Below are positions 35,541 through 43,872 of a DNA stretch of 64,000 nucleotides, in pieces. This stretch comes from Alphaproteobacteria bacterium (GTDB lineage Bacteria > Pseudomonadota > Alphaproteobacteria > Rhizobiales > Rhizobiaceae), in assembly GCA_018823835.1 (NCBI GenBank), contig JAHJHT010000006.1:1-64000 (forward strand), read 5' to 3'. The position numbers and the translations under genes are program-made. The first letter of the stretch is position 1. Each line of letters begins with the position of its first letter. The notes below the pieces were generated by a model that was given only the letters and a program-made list of their open reading frames with translations, was not told the DNA's origin and ran no database searches.

Positions 35541-35556
35541 TTAACGAAACCTTAAC
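35541..35556 (+). promoter_or_regulatory. Full CtrA-type box
   Basis: TTAA (35541-35544), 7 nt, TTAAC (35552-35556) is an exact match to the alphaproteobacterial CtrA consensus TTAA-N7-TTAAC. It lies between two minus-strand genes, about 160 nt upstream of the SDR start. Binding is predicted only. Confidence 0.5.
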
Positions 35557-35592
35557 GGAATCGGCGGGCTTGGAAGCCGGCCGCCATCGGCC

Positions 35593-36351
35593 CTACCAGA
35601 CCGATCCCGCGGGACCCGCGGAGGGCGCGCGCGAGGGAACGGTCTCGACCCCGCCCTTGGCCTGGGACACCGTCGCCTCGACGTGATCGACCAGCGCGTC
35701 GGGCAGGTTCAGACGGCCGGCCAGGAGGTCGAGGTAGCCGCGCTCGGCGCGCGAGTTGGGATCGATCGTGAGGCGGGACGCCGTGTAGAGCTCGACTCGC
35801 TGTTCCTCGGTGCTGGCCGACGCGACCAGCGCATCGATGTCGAGCGGCCGCTCGAGTTCCTCGCGCAGGAAGCGTTCGGCATCGGCGTCCATGCCCGCGA
35901 GGCTCAGCCGGTCGGAAATCTTGCGCCTTTCGGCGTCGTCGATATGGCCGTCGGCCTTGGCGGCGGCGATCATGGCGCGGACGAGCGCCAGCGTGAATTC
36001 GGCCTCGCCCTGCGGCGCTGCGTGCGGGTCGAAAGCGCTGTCGGCCGGCGGCGCCAGCAGCTCAGGTTCGCCGGAAGCATCTGGATTCTCGGGGTTTTTT
36101 CCGTTCTGGTAATTCTGGTACGCCTTGTAGGCGAGACCGCCGATGGCCGCGAGGCCGCCCAGCTTCAGCGCCGAACCGGTGACGGCCCGGCCAGTGCCCG
36201 TACCCAGAAGTACGGCAACAAGCGCGCCGGCGGCCAGCGGATTGTCCTTCGCAAGCTGCGTCGCCTGGCCGGCCTTGTCGCGCACGGTCGATTCCGTGCC
36301 GGGGATTTTCGAGCCGAGCAGGTCGTCGAGCAGTTTCTTGGGATCGAACAT
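35593..36351 (-). CDS. DUF533 membrane protein with TerB-like domain
   Basis: The 252 residues begin FDPKKLLDDLLGSKIPG and have a glycine-rich hydrophobic segment (about 35-75, AAGALVAVLLGTGTGRAVTG), a polar linker and a helical TerB-like domain (about 115-235, MIAAAKADGHIDDAERRKIS) with acidic residues that could bind a metal. The family is common in proteobacterial envelopes (YebE) and its function is not known. The ATG at 36351 has GGAGG 5 nt upstream. Confidence 0.85.
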   Translation of the reverse strand: MFDPKKLLDDLLGSKIPGTESTVRDKAGQATQLAKDNPLAAGALVAVLLGTGTGRAVTGSALKLGGLAAIGGLAYKAYQNYQNGKNPENPDASGEPELLAPPADSAFDPHAAPQGEAEFTLALVRAMIAAAKADGHIDDAERRKISDRLSLAGMDADAERFLREELERPLDIDALVASASTEEQRVELYTASRLTIDPNSRAERGYLDLLAGRLNLPDALVDHVEATVSQAKGGVETVPSRAPSAGPAGSVW

Positions 36352-36449
36352 GAGGCCTCCAGAAGAGCGGAAATTCAGACAGTTGCGGTCAGGAAGAGGT
36401 AGGTGCCGCCAGCGACATTGCAATGACGCGCCACGAATCCGAGCACGTT

Positions 36450-37379
36450 TCAGCTGCCGATGTGGCGGCCCCTGCCCCGGATTTCGGCCAGTTCCACCTG
36501 TTTCTGGCGCTCGGCAAAGCGCTGCCGGTCGGCCTCGCTGCGGCTGTCGAAGCAGCGTTCGCAGGAGATTCCTTCCTGGAATTTCAATGACTTGCGCTCC
36601 CCTGGCAGCACCGGATGGCGGCAGGCGCGGCAGAGTTCGGCCGCACCGACTTCCAGCCCGTGGCCGACCGAGACGCGCTCGTCGAAGACGAAACACTCCC
36701 CATGCCAGCGGCTTTCCTCCGGCGTAACCTCTTCAAGATACTTGAGAATTCCGCCCTTCAGATGAAACACCTCATCAATGCCGAGCGACTTCACATAGGC
36801 CGTAGCCTTTTCGCAGCGGATCCCTCCGGTGCAGAACATCGCGACCTTTTTGCCTTTGAAATCAGGTGCTTGATGCTCGACCCAGTCGGGGAACTCGCTG
36901 AAGGTCGCGGTCTGCGGGTTGATCGCCCGCTCGAAGGTGCCGAGCGAGACCTCGTAATCGTTGCGGGTGTCAATGACGATCGTGTCGGGGTCCGAGATCA
37001 GCGCGTTCCAGTCGCCGGCCTCGACATAGGCGCCGACGTCCCGCAGCGGATCGATGTCCGGCTTGCCCATGGTGACGATCTCGCGCTTCAGGCGGACCTT
37101 CATGCGATGGAACGGCATGTCGTTGGAATTGCTGTATTTTATCTCCATGCCGGCAAGCTCCGGCATGGCCTCCAGATGCGCCACGAGTGCCGCGATCGCC
37201 GCTTCCGTACCGGCGACCGTGCCGTTGATGCCCTCGCGCGCCAGGAGCAGGGTGCCCTTGATGCCGCGCGCCGAACAGAAGGCGGCAAGCGGCTCGCGCA
37301 GGTCGGCGAAGCGCTCGAGCCGGCAGAAGCGGTAGAGTGCGGCGACGCGAAACTGCGGGGTCCGGTCCATGGGATTCAT
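36450..37379 (-). CDS. trhO: tRNA uridine(34) hydroxylase TrhO (rhodanese family, UPF0176)
   Basis: TrhO (YceA) hydroxylates U34 of certain tRNAs to ho5U. The 309 residues have the N-terminal domain (about 10-105, [19 protein letters not shown]), the rhodanese domain (about 130-225) with the active-site Cys183 in CTGGIRCEK, and a C-terminal Cys cluster ([16 protein letters not shown], then CERC) that may bind zinc. ATG 37379 is chosen. An upstream ATG at 37406 would add nine residues. Confidence 0.92.
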   Translation of the reverse strand: MNPMDRTPQFRVAALYRFCRLERFADLREPLAAFCSARGIKGTLLLAREGINGTVAGTEAAIAALVAHLEAMPELAGMEIKYSNSNDMPFHRMKVRLKREIVTMGKPDIDPLRDVGAYVEAGDWNALISDPDTIVIDTRNDYEVSLGTFERAINPQTATFSEFPDWVEHQAPDFKGKKVAMFCTGGIRCEKATAYVKSLGIDEVFHLKGGILKYLEEVTPEESRWHGECFVFDERVSVGHGLEVGAAELCRACRHPVLPGERKSLKFQEGISCERCFDSRSEADRQRFAERQKQVELAEIRGRGRHIGS

Positions 37380-37538
37380 GCCGGAACGGGTATAGATTCG
37401 GTCCATGGATTTCAACTGACGGAAAACTCTGCCGGATTCACAGGGACTTGCGGGCAATCGGGGCCATTCGGGGTCTGAAACTTATACACGGGACCCGTTC
37501 TCCCGCGAGAATTGGCTCGAAACAGGATGGGAGCGCCG

Positions 37539-38441
37539 ATGTTCGATGCCAGGACCGAAAAAGAGATCGCGGCCGCTGCCGAAGCCCTCGGCATCGAGCC
37601 GGCCACCCTCATCGCCATCGCCGAAGTGGAAAGCGGCGGACAGGTTTTTGCCGACATCGAGGGACGCGACGAACCGCTGATCCGCTTCGAGGGTCACTAC
37701 TTCGACAAGCGCCTTTCGGACGCCGACCGGGCACGCGCCCGCGCCGACGGGATCGCCTCGCCGGTGGCGGGCGAGGTCGCCAACCCGGCGAGCCAGGAGG
37801 CGCGCTGGCGGCTTCTGCGGCGCGCCGCCGCGATCAACCGGCAGGCAGCCTATGAATCCGTCTCCTGGGGGCTCGGCCAGGTGATGGGCGCGCACTGGCA
37901 ATGGCTGGGCTTTGCCGACATCGACGCGCTGGTGGCCGAGGCGCGCGAGGGCGCGGCCGGCCAGGCGCGGCTGATGGCCCGCTTCATCGACAAGGCCGGG
38001 CTGAAACAGGCGATCGAGCGGCACGACTGGGAGGCCTTTGCGCGCGGCTATAACGGCCCGGGCTTCCGCCGGCACGGCTACGACCAGAAGATCGCCGCGG
38101 CCTATGCCAGGCACTCCGGCGGCGCGGCGCCGGCGCCCAAGCCGCGGCGTGCGGGCGGCGCCGAGGAACTGCTCGGCCGCGGCTCGCAGGGAGCGGCGGT
38201 GGTGGATCTGCAGCAGATGCTGACAGCGCTCGGCTACCCGCTCGCCGACGACGGACAGTTCGGCTCGGCGACGGAACGGGCGGTGAAGGATTTCCAGCGC
38301 GAGAAGGGACTGGCGGCCGACGGGCTGGTGGGCCCCGACACGCGGGCCGCTATCCGCAAGGCGTTGCCGCTCGGGCCGACCTTCGGCGAGATCTGGTCGG
38401 CGGCCCTCGGCTGGCTGAAGCGTCGCTTTTCGCCGCGCTGA
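37539..38441 (+). CDS. N-acetylmuramidase with peptidoglycan-binding domain
   Basis: The 300 residues have an N-acetylmuramidase domain (DUF3380 type, about 15-190) with the likely catalytic Glu in [13 protein letters not shown], then [14 protein letters not shown] and [14 protein letters not shown]-terminal PG_binding_1 domain follows (about 215-275, [20 protein letters not shown]). There is no signal peptide, and the architecture is that of phage endolysins, although no phage genes flank it. It may be a domesticated endolysin. The ATG at 37539 has GGGAG 5 nt upstream. Confidence 0.88.
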   Translation: MFDARTEKEIAAAAEALGIEPATLIAIAEVESGGQVFADIEGRDEPLIRFEGHYFDKRLSDADRARARADGIASPVAGEVANPASQEARWRLLRRAAAINRQAAYESVSWGLGQVMGAHWQWLGFADIDALVAEAREGAAGQARLMARFIDKAGLKQAIERHDWEAFARGYNGPGFRRHGYDQKIAAAYARHSGGAAPAPKPRRAGGAEELLGRGSQGAAVVDLQQMLTALGYPLADDGQFGSATERAVKDFQREKGLAADGLVGPDTRAAIRKALPLGPTFGEIWSAALGWLKRRFSPR

Positions 38442-38542
38442 GGCATGAAGAGCCCCGGTTTCGTGGACTTGCCGCAAGGCTTCTGCTAACCGGTCGAGAC
38501 ACTTTCCCGAGACCGTTTCCCGCAGAATAGAGGCGCCCCAAA

Positions 38543-39184
38543 ATGCCAAGCAAGACCGAGAAACTCCTGTCGCTGCTGGGCGGCCAGCCGGTAATCCCGG
38601 TGCTGAAGATCGAGGACGCGGCCCATGCCGTGCCGCTGGCCCGGGCGCTGGCCGCCGGCGGACTGCCGATGATCGAGATCACCTTGCGCACGCCGGCCGC
38701 CCTGGAGGCGATCCGCCGCGTCGCGGGGGAGGTCGAGGCGGCCGTGGTCGGCGCCGGCACCATCCTCAACGCGAAACAGTTCGAGGAAGCCGAGAAGGCT
38801 GGCTCGACCTTCATCGTCAGCCCCGGCCTGACCAAGGAACTGGTGCAGGCCAACGACGCGAGCGCGGTGCCGCTTCTGCCCGGCACGATCACGCCCGGCG
38901 AGATCATGGCCGCCCTGGAGGCGGGCATCGATTTCCTGAAATTCTTTCCGGCCGAGCAGGCCGGCGGCGCGGCTTTCCTGAAGGCCCTGTCCTCGCCCAT
39001 CGCCGGCGCGAAATTCTGCCCGACGGGCGGCGTGTCGGCCAAGAACGCGATGGACTATCTCAGCCTGCCCAACGTCAACTGCGTCGGCGGCTCCTGGGTG
39101 GCGCCGGACGCGATGGTGCAGGGTGGCGACTGGGCCGGCATCGAGGCGCTCGCGCGCGAGGCAAGCAGGCTGGGCAAGGCCTGA
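38543..39184 (+). CDS. eda: KDPG/KHG aldolase
   Basis: This 213-residue class I aldolase splits 2-keto-3-deoxy-6-phosphogluconate to pyruvate and glyceraldehyde-3-phosphate (Entner-Doudoroff). The general base Glu45 (IEITLRTP) and Schiff-base Lys133 (FLKFFPAE) are at the same positions as in the E. coli enzyme. GAGTILN and PTGGVS are also present. No edd gene is adjacent. The region 39185-39370 after it holds no recognisable gene. Confidence 0.95.
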   Translation: MPSKTEKLLSLLGGQPVIPVLKIEDAAHAVPLARALAAGGLPMIEITLRTPAALEAIRRVAGEVEAAVVGAGTILNAKQFEEAEKAGSTFIVSPGLTKELVQANDASAVPLLPGTITPGEIMAALEAGIDFLKFFPAEQAGGAAFLKALSSPIAGAKFCPTGGVSAKNAMDYLSLPNVNCVGGSWVAPDAMVQGGDWAGIEALAREASRLGKA

Positions 39185-39370
39185 TCCCGGAGGGCGCATG
39201 GGTTCGGCTGAAGCGCGCAAAAGCGGCGGCCTCGCCGTGGCGGGACATGATGTCTTCCATGGTCGAGGCAACCGGTGGCGGGCGCGGACAAAGAAACCTT
39301 GGTCGCCGCAACGTCGCGGTTGAGCCCCGGCGTATGCCTCAGAGCAAGCACTGCAACCGGGGCTGATACC

Positions 39371-39745
39371 TCACCAGCGATCAAACCACCGACGATCTCC
39401 GAGGTCCTGCTGGTTGATCAGGAGGCCAGCAATCAAGCCCAGCACGCCGCCGAGCAGCAGCGCGGTCGATACCGTGCCGGGATTTTCCCTCACGGCGCCT
39501 GTCACGCCCCTTGCCTGGTTGCCCAGCGTCGAGACCGCGCGCGACGCGCGATCTGCAGCGCTTGCGTACCATCCGCCGACCTCATCGCCCGCCGCTTCGG
39601 CCTGCTCGGCAAGTGTCCTGTTGATCTTGCCGATCTCGCGCCGCAACTGGGCGATCCGCTTTTCCATGGCTTCGACGGCACTATCGCCCTGCGACGAAGT
39701 CCTGCCGTCGTTTGCGGTTTCGCTTCTGCTCGATGGTGTGGCCAT
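39371..39745 (-). CDS. DUF883-like (ElaB/YqjD-type) membrane-anchored protein
   Basis: The 124 residues have a polar N-terminus, a coiled coil (about 26-60, MEKRIAQLRREIGKINRTLA), a Tyr/Ala-rich helix and one C-terminal membrane helix (TALLLGGVLGLIAGLLI) after PGTVS. This is the layout of ElaB/YqjD, which anchor ribosomes at the inner membrane in stationary phase. The match is by layout, not strong sequence. AGGAGG lies just before the ATG at 39745. Confidence 0.6.
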   Translation of the reverse strand: MATPSSRSETANDGRTSSQGDSAVEAMEKRIAQLRREIGKINRTLAEQAEAAGDEVGGWYASAADRASRAVSTLGNQARGVTGAVRENPGTVSTALLLGGVLGLIAGLLINQQDLGDRRWFDRW

Positions 39746-39875
39746 ATTCGCCTCCTTGCTGTTCGTGATCCAGCAACGACAAGGCGTTGGGGTAGGTTCC
39801 CGCAAGCATCTTATCCCTGCTCCGAATGGCACGAGCATCATCCGCACCCGCGGCCGGCGAGATGCCGACGAAATG

Positions 39876-40676
39876 TCAGTGCAGCGGCAGGGAGTAGACG
39901 CCGATCTCTTCGCCCTTGCCGCGCAGCCTGATGCGACGGACCCGGCAACCGGGATAGTCGGCCGCGACTTCTGCGAAGGCTGTCTCGCTGACCAGGATTT
40001 CGCCAGACCTGGCCTCGGCCTGAAGCCGCGCCGCGACATTTACCGGATCGCCGAGGGCGGTGAAGTCGACGAGCTGGGCGCCGCCGACATTGCCGACATA
40101 GGCGGTGCCGACATCGATGCCGATGCCGACCGGCAGCAGCGGCTCGCTGTGGCCGTCGAAGCCCAGGGCCAGCATCAGCGCCCGGCCGGCATCGACCGCC
40201 TTGCGCTTGAAATCCGGCCCGGCAAAACCCGGCACGAAGAACGCCATCACCTCGTCACCGATCAGCTTGTCGACGGTGCCGTCGCGGCTGATGAGGGTGT
40301 CGGTGGCAATGCCGTAAAAGCGGTTGAGGAGATGGGCGTAGAGAGTGGGGCCGAGCCTTTCGGCCAGTTCGGTCGAGCCGCGGACGTCGCAGAACAGGAT
40401 TGCGGTTTCGACCTCGGCGCCGCCGAGCGGCAGATCCTCGCAGCAGATCGAGCAGATCCTGGGGTTCTTACGCGACGGGCGGAATCCGACCCAGCGGCAG
40501 ATCCCGCCGCCGACGCCGCCAAAGGGATTGTTGCAGACCTTGCACCGTGGTGGTCCGGGCAGCACGCGCATTACGCGCCGCATCAGTTTCAGCGACCGAA
40601 TGGAGTGGCCGCTCTGCAGTGTTTCGCGCCACTGGTCGCTATGGTCGGATGAATCTGCTTCGATGCGTTGAGCCAT
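39876..40676 (-). CDS. Class III adenylate/guanylate cyclase with N-terminal Cys cluster
   Basis: The 266 residues have a C-terminal nucleotide cyclase domain (about 95-250) with both metal aspartates (ILFCDVRGSTELAE and KLIGDEVMAFF) and the transition-state pair in LGDPVNVAARLQ, so it should be active. The N-terminus carries RCKVCNNPFGG, then ICRW and ICSICCEDL, a Cys-rich module that probably binds zinc or an iron-sulfur centre. There is no membrane helix, so it is a cytosolic sensor enzyme. GGTGAGG precedes the ATG. Confidence 0.85.
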   Translation of the reverse strand: MAQRIEADSSDHSDQWRETLQSGHSIRSLKLMRRVMRVLPGPPRCKVCNNPFGGVGGGICRWVGFRPSRKNPRICSICCEDLPLGGAEVETAILFCDVRGSTELAERLGPTLYAHLLNRFYGIATDTLISRDGTVDKLIGDEVMAFFVPGFAGPDFKRKAVDAGRALMLALGFDGHSEPLLPVGIGIDVGTAYVGNVGGAQLVDFTALGDPVNVAARLQAEARSGEILVSETAFAEVAADYPGCRVRRIRLRGKGEEIGVYSLPLH

Positions 40677-40808
40677 CGTCGCCTCACCGAGGCAGTATAG
40701 CACAAAAACGGTGCCTTGGCGCGGTTCGTCTGACGTGACCGGTCAAGCCCGCCAGGCGGAGGCAAGAGTGGCTACCGGGCGGCCCGTGCGTTTCATCGCA
40801 CATGCTGA

Positions 40809-40840
40809 CGAAGCCCACCGGCCTGAGCCAATGGGCTTCG
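40809..40840 (-). terminator. Stem-loop after the small membrane protein genes
   Basis: CGAAGCCCA (40809-40817) pairs perfectly with TGGGCTTCG (40832-40840) around a 14-nt loop. It lies 43 nt downstream of the 65-residue gene on its strand. No T-run follows, so termination is possible but unproven. Confidence 0.35.
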
Positions 40841-40882
40841 CATTCCCTCGCCGGTTGAGGGACGCCAGATCGGCGTGGGAAA

Positions 40883-41080
40883 CTAGCCGCCGCTGTTGGG
40901 CGTTGCGGGCGCTTCGACCGCTGGCGCGTCGATCTTGACGTTGATGTCCTTGCCGCCACCGCCACCGAGGTCGATGACGCCCGTCATGATCAGCAATATG
41001 CCGATGCCGATGACCGCCACGACGATGGCGATAGCGGCGCCGCCGCCACCCGAATTAACGACTACCGGTCCGTCTGCCAT
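40883..41080 (-). CDS. Small Gly-rich single-pass membrane protein
   Basis: This 65-residue protein has one membrane helix (AAIAIVVAVIGIGILLIMTG) flanked by glycine runs (NSGGGG and DLGGGGGKD) and a short polar C-terminus with DINVKIDAP. GGAGA lies about 7 nt before the ATG at 41080. An ATG at 41092 would add four residues. It follows a 30-residue membrane peptide gene on the same strand. The function is unknown. Confidence 0.6.
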   Translation of the reverse strand: MADGPVVVNSGGGGAAIAIVVAVIGIGILLIMTGVIDLGGGGGKDINVKIDAPAVEAPATPNSGG

Positions 41081-41094
41081 GTTCTTCTCCATCT

Positions 41095-41187
41095 TCACGC
41101 TGCAATGAGGCCGAGGCCCAGGAATATGAGGCCAAGGCCGACGATGGGTGCCAGAAGCCATCTCGCTTCGAAAATGCTGTTGTCCAT
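41095..41187 (-). CDS. Very small membrane peptide (30 residues)
   Basis: ATG at 41187 has a strong SD (GGGAGGAC) 3-4 nt upstream on the minus strand. The frame reads MDNSIFEARWLLAPIVGLGL and then IFLGLGLIAA before TGA at 41097-41095. Two thirds of it is one hydrophobic helix. It ends two bases before the first ATG of the next small membrane gene, so the two look translationally coupled. It has no known relatives that I recognise. Confidence 0.5.
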   Translation of the reverse strand: MDNSIFEARWLLAPIVGLGLIFLGLGLIAA

Positions 41188-41333
41188 CACGTCCTCCCGC
41201 CTGGTTGATAGCCAACTAAACAGAATCGGATGGATTCAGTTCCGTGCCTGAAATGATAATGGTGAACGATCGCGAAAAACGTTGTCGGCCGGCGGCTGAG
41301 ATGGCGTCCTTCAGGTCTGGCCGGCGAGGCTTC

Positions 41334-41627
41334 TTAGCCCGCGAGCAGCCGCGCGCCTTTCAAGGCGCCTTGCTTCAGCCCCTTGAATTTCGGCAGCTCG
41401 GCGAGCGGCGCGACGAGCAGTTTGTCGGGGGCGTGGCGGCGCTTGACGGCATGGTAGAGCCTCGAGCGGGTCTGACTGCTGCTGACGAGGTAGAGGCCGT
41501 CGTCGAGCTCGACCGCGCCCGCGACGGCCGAGAGATCGGTCGAGGGACCGCGCAGATAGACGAGGTAGAGCGTCTCCCGATTGTTTTCCTGTCTGGTGGC
41601 CAAGGCTGATCTCCCGAGGTGAGGCAT
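41334..41627 (-). CDS. Conserved-looking hypothetical protein
   Basis: The 97 residues are soluble and basic at the C-terminus. The N-terminal half is predicted beta (ETLYLVYLRGPSTDLSAVAG, then ELDDGLYLVSSSQTRSRLYH) and the tail is helical (KRRHAPDKLLVAPLAELPKF). ATG 41627 is chosen, and 41636 is possible. It lies alone, downstream of the histidine kinase gene start-to-end on the same strand, 69 nt after the kinase stop. I do not recognise it. Confidence 0.55.
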   Translation of the reverse strand: MPHLGRSALATRQENNRETLYLVYLRGPSTDLSAVAGAVELDDGLYLVSSSQTRSRLYHAVKRRHAPDKLLVAPLAELPKFKGLKQGALKGARLLAG

Positions 41628-41696
41628 CCCGGTCAAGATGCGTCACGCAGGCCGGCTGGCAAGGGGGGACGGAGGCTGCCTGCAGAGCCGGGAGGG

Positions 41697-43595
41697 TCAG
41701 GCCGCTTCGGGCGGCGCGGCGATGGCGACCTCGATGGCGCAGCTGTAAGTGGGGCTGGTCTCGACACGGATGGTGCCAGCATGCTTGCGCTCGACCAGCT
41801 GGGCGATCAGCTTGCTGCCGAAGCCGGTGCCGGACGGCCGCCGGTTCTCGGCGCAGACGCTGTCGGTCCAGACGAGCGAGAGGCGGCGCGAGCCGTCATC
41901 GGCCGTCTTTATCGTCCAGGCGATGGTCACCTCGCCCTCGTCCTGCGAGAAGGCGCCGTACTTGGCCGAATTGGTCGACAGCTCGTGCCAGATCAGGCCG
42001 ATATCGAAGCACAGGTCGGCCGGCAGCACGACGTCACGGCCGGAGAGTTTTATGCGGCTCCTGAACGGCTCGAGCACGTCCTCGGCAAGCGTCGTCAGCC
42101 CGGTCTTGGCCCAGCCGCCATGCGAGACGGTCATGTTGGTGCGCGCCATCGCCGCCAGCCGCTGCCCGAAGGTCTGCTTGGCGGTCTCCATGTCGGGCGC
42201 ATAGCGCAGCGTCTGCAGGAAGACAGAGTGGGCAAGCTGCAGCAGGTTGCCGGAACGGTGCGCCATTTCGCGCAGCAGCAAGGTGCGTCGCTCGACCGCC
42301 TCCTCCTGGCGCCAGCGCGCGGCAATCACATGCGCCACCGAACAGAGGAAATCGACGTCGGCCTGCGCGAAGGCCTTTGGCCTGGAGGTGTGCACGCCCA
42401 GAACGCCGAAGGGGCGCGCCGAGGAGCCGGCGATTGTGACGCTCATGCCGCTGATGACGCCGTGGTCGATGAGCAGTTGCGGGCCGTCGAAGCGCGTCTC
42501 CGTGCGCAGGTCCGCGACGACGACCGGCTCGCCGGCCTGCAGGGTGTAGCCGGCCTGCGAGGCGCGCTCGATGCCGACGCTCGCCTTGCCGACGATGCCG
42601 TCATGCCAGCCGACGCCGGCCTTGAGATCGAGATGGTCGGCATTGTCGGCGAACTGCAGCACCTTGGCCATCGGGCAGCCGGTGGCTTCCGAGAGCAGCT
42701 CGACGATCTGCTGCATCGCGGTGTCGAAATCGCCTTCCGAAAGCGCGATGGCGCCGATGGTGGAAAGCGCCTTCTGCTGCGCGAGGCGGGCCGCCATCTC
42801 CTGCGCGGCGCGGTCGTGGTCGGTCAGGTCGCGCGACACGACGAGAAAACCCTCGGGCTTGCCGGCGGCGTCGGGCAGCAGGGTCAGCACCTCGTCCCAG
42901 ACGGTGACGCGGCCCGAGCTGCTCTCGTAGGAGGCGGAGAAGCGCCCCGAGCCGGTGGCGCGCGCCGAAGCCGCGGCGGCGAGCGCCGCCTCGCGGTCGG
43001 CACCCTTCCAGAAGTCGAAATAGGACAGGCCGACGGCCCGGTCGGGATCGTCGATCTCGAGGCTGGTGCAGCCGCAGGCGTTGATCGAGCGCAGCCGGCC
43101 GTCGAGGCCGATCAGCTTGATGCAGTCCTGGCTGCTTTCGAGCAGATGGCGCGCGAGCACCTCGCTCTGGCTGCGCGCGCGCTCGGCCTCGCGCCGCTCG
43201 GTGACGTCGATGACGGTGTTGACGGCGCCGCGCAACTCCCCGTCGGCCGCGACCAGCGGGCGGGGATTGACGACCACCTGGCGGCGCTGGCCGTCGCGGC
43301 GCTCGACGACGATCTCGATGTCGGCAAGCGGGCGGTTCTCCAGCACGCAGACGGCCATCGGGCAGGCGTCATGCGGCACCGGCGTGCCGTCGGGCGTGAA
43401 CATCTTCCAGGAGCCGCACCAGAGGGCTTCGCCGAGCACCGGCCGGTCGCCCCAGAGCGCCACGGCGGGTTCGTTGAAATAGGTGATCGCGCCTTCGGCA
43501 TCGGTCGCGTAGATGGCCACCGATGCGAGATCGAGGACGGATTCGGCGGGCAGGTTGGATGCACGCCACTGGTCTACGAACGCCAATCTGTTCAT
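41697..43595 (-). CDS. PAS-PAS-GAF sensor histidine kinase (HWE/HisKA_2 type)
   Basis: This 632-residue cytosolic kinase has two PAS domains (about 15-135, with AIYATDAEGAITYFNEPAVA; about 145-265), a GAF domain (about 285-430) and a kinase core. The phospho-accepting His446 is in REMAHRSGNLLQLAHS, and the N box HELSTNSAKYGAFS and the G-box region GTGFGSKLIAQLVERK are clear. Rhizobiales use such kinases in general stress (PhyR) and light or redox sensing. No response regulator is adjacent. It is divergent from the TRAP operon. Confidence 0.88.
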   Translation of the reverse strand: MNRLAFVDQWRASNLPAESVLDLASVAIYATDAEGAITYFNEPAVALWGDRPVLGEALWCGSWKMFTPDGTPVPHDACPMAVCVLENRPLADIEIVVERRDGQRRQVVVNPRPLVAADGELRGAVNTVIDVTERREAERARSQSEVLARHLLESSQDCIKLIGLDGRLRSINACGCTSLEIDDPDRAVGLSYFDFWKGADREAALAAAASARATGSGRFSASYESSSGRVTVWDEVLTLLPDAAGKPEGFLVVSRDLTDHDRAAQEMAARLAQQKALSTIGAIALSEGDFDTAMQQIVELLSEATGCPMAKVLQFADNADHLDLKAGVGWHDGIVGKASVGIERASQAGYTLQAGEPVVVADLRTETRFDGPQLLIDHGVISGMSVTIAGSSARPFGVLGVHTSRPKAFAQADVDFLCSVAHVIAARWRQEEAVERRTLLLREMAHRSGNLLQLAHSVFLQTLRYAPDMETAKQTFGQRLAAMARTNMTVSHGGWAKTGLTTLAEDVLEPFRSRIKLSGRDVVLPADLCFDIGLIWHELSTNSAKYGAFSQDEGEVTIAWTIKTADDGSRRLSLVWTDSVCAENRRPSGTGFGSKLIAQLVERKHAGTIRVETSPTYSCAIEVAIAAPPEAA

Positions 43596-43681
43596 GTCAC
43601 GCGACTTCGATCTTGCGTTTCGTTATCCCTCGCCCAAAGCCATACGACAAAACGCCGCCCCCGCATAGAAAGATCGACTCG

Positions 43682-43800
43682 CCCCGCATGCCCCTGCGGC
43701 ACCCGAAAGCCGCGGCAATGCGGGGTTCCCGGCGCTGCGATCACATGGTGGCGCGCCCTGCGCAACTGCCCCGCTCGTGCGAAAAATGCAGCGCGGGGCA
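43682..43800 (+). promoter_or_regulatory. Two consecutive stem-loops in the TRAP operon upstream region
   Basis: The 277 bases between kinase and dctP hold two strong stems. The first pairs CCCCGCAT (43682-43689) with ATGCGGGG (43718-43725) and inner GCGGC with GCCGC. The second pairs TGCCCCGC (43767-43774) with GCGGGGCA (43793-43800). They could terminate upstream reading or form a leader. Confidence 0.4.
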
Positions 43801-43808
43801 GATTCCAA

Positions 43809-43830
43809 CTTGTAAAGATTTGGAAACAAG
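43809..43830. promoter_or_regulatory. Candidate GntR operator upstream of dctP
   Basis: CTTGT (43809-43813) and ACAAG (43826-43830) form an inverted repeat with a 12-nt centre, 43 nt before the dctP ATG. FCD-type GntR regulators often bind TTGT/ACAA arms, and one is encoded in this operon. Weak but well placed. Confidence 0.25.
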
Positions 43831-43872
43831 CTAGAAAGCCTCCTTACAAATATGAACAACTAGGAGGAGAAC

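Noticed and set aside
38543-39184. Operon of eda with the muramidase gene
   Set aside because: A gap of about 100 nt and unrelated functions argue for separate units.
39185-39370. Inverted AGCCCCGG/CCGGGGCT after eda as a terminator
   Set aside because: The arms are 27 nt apart with no T-run, so the evidence is too weak to list as a feature.
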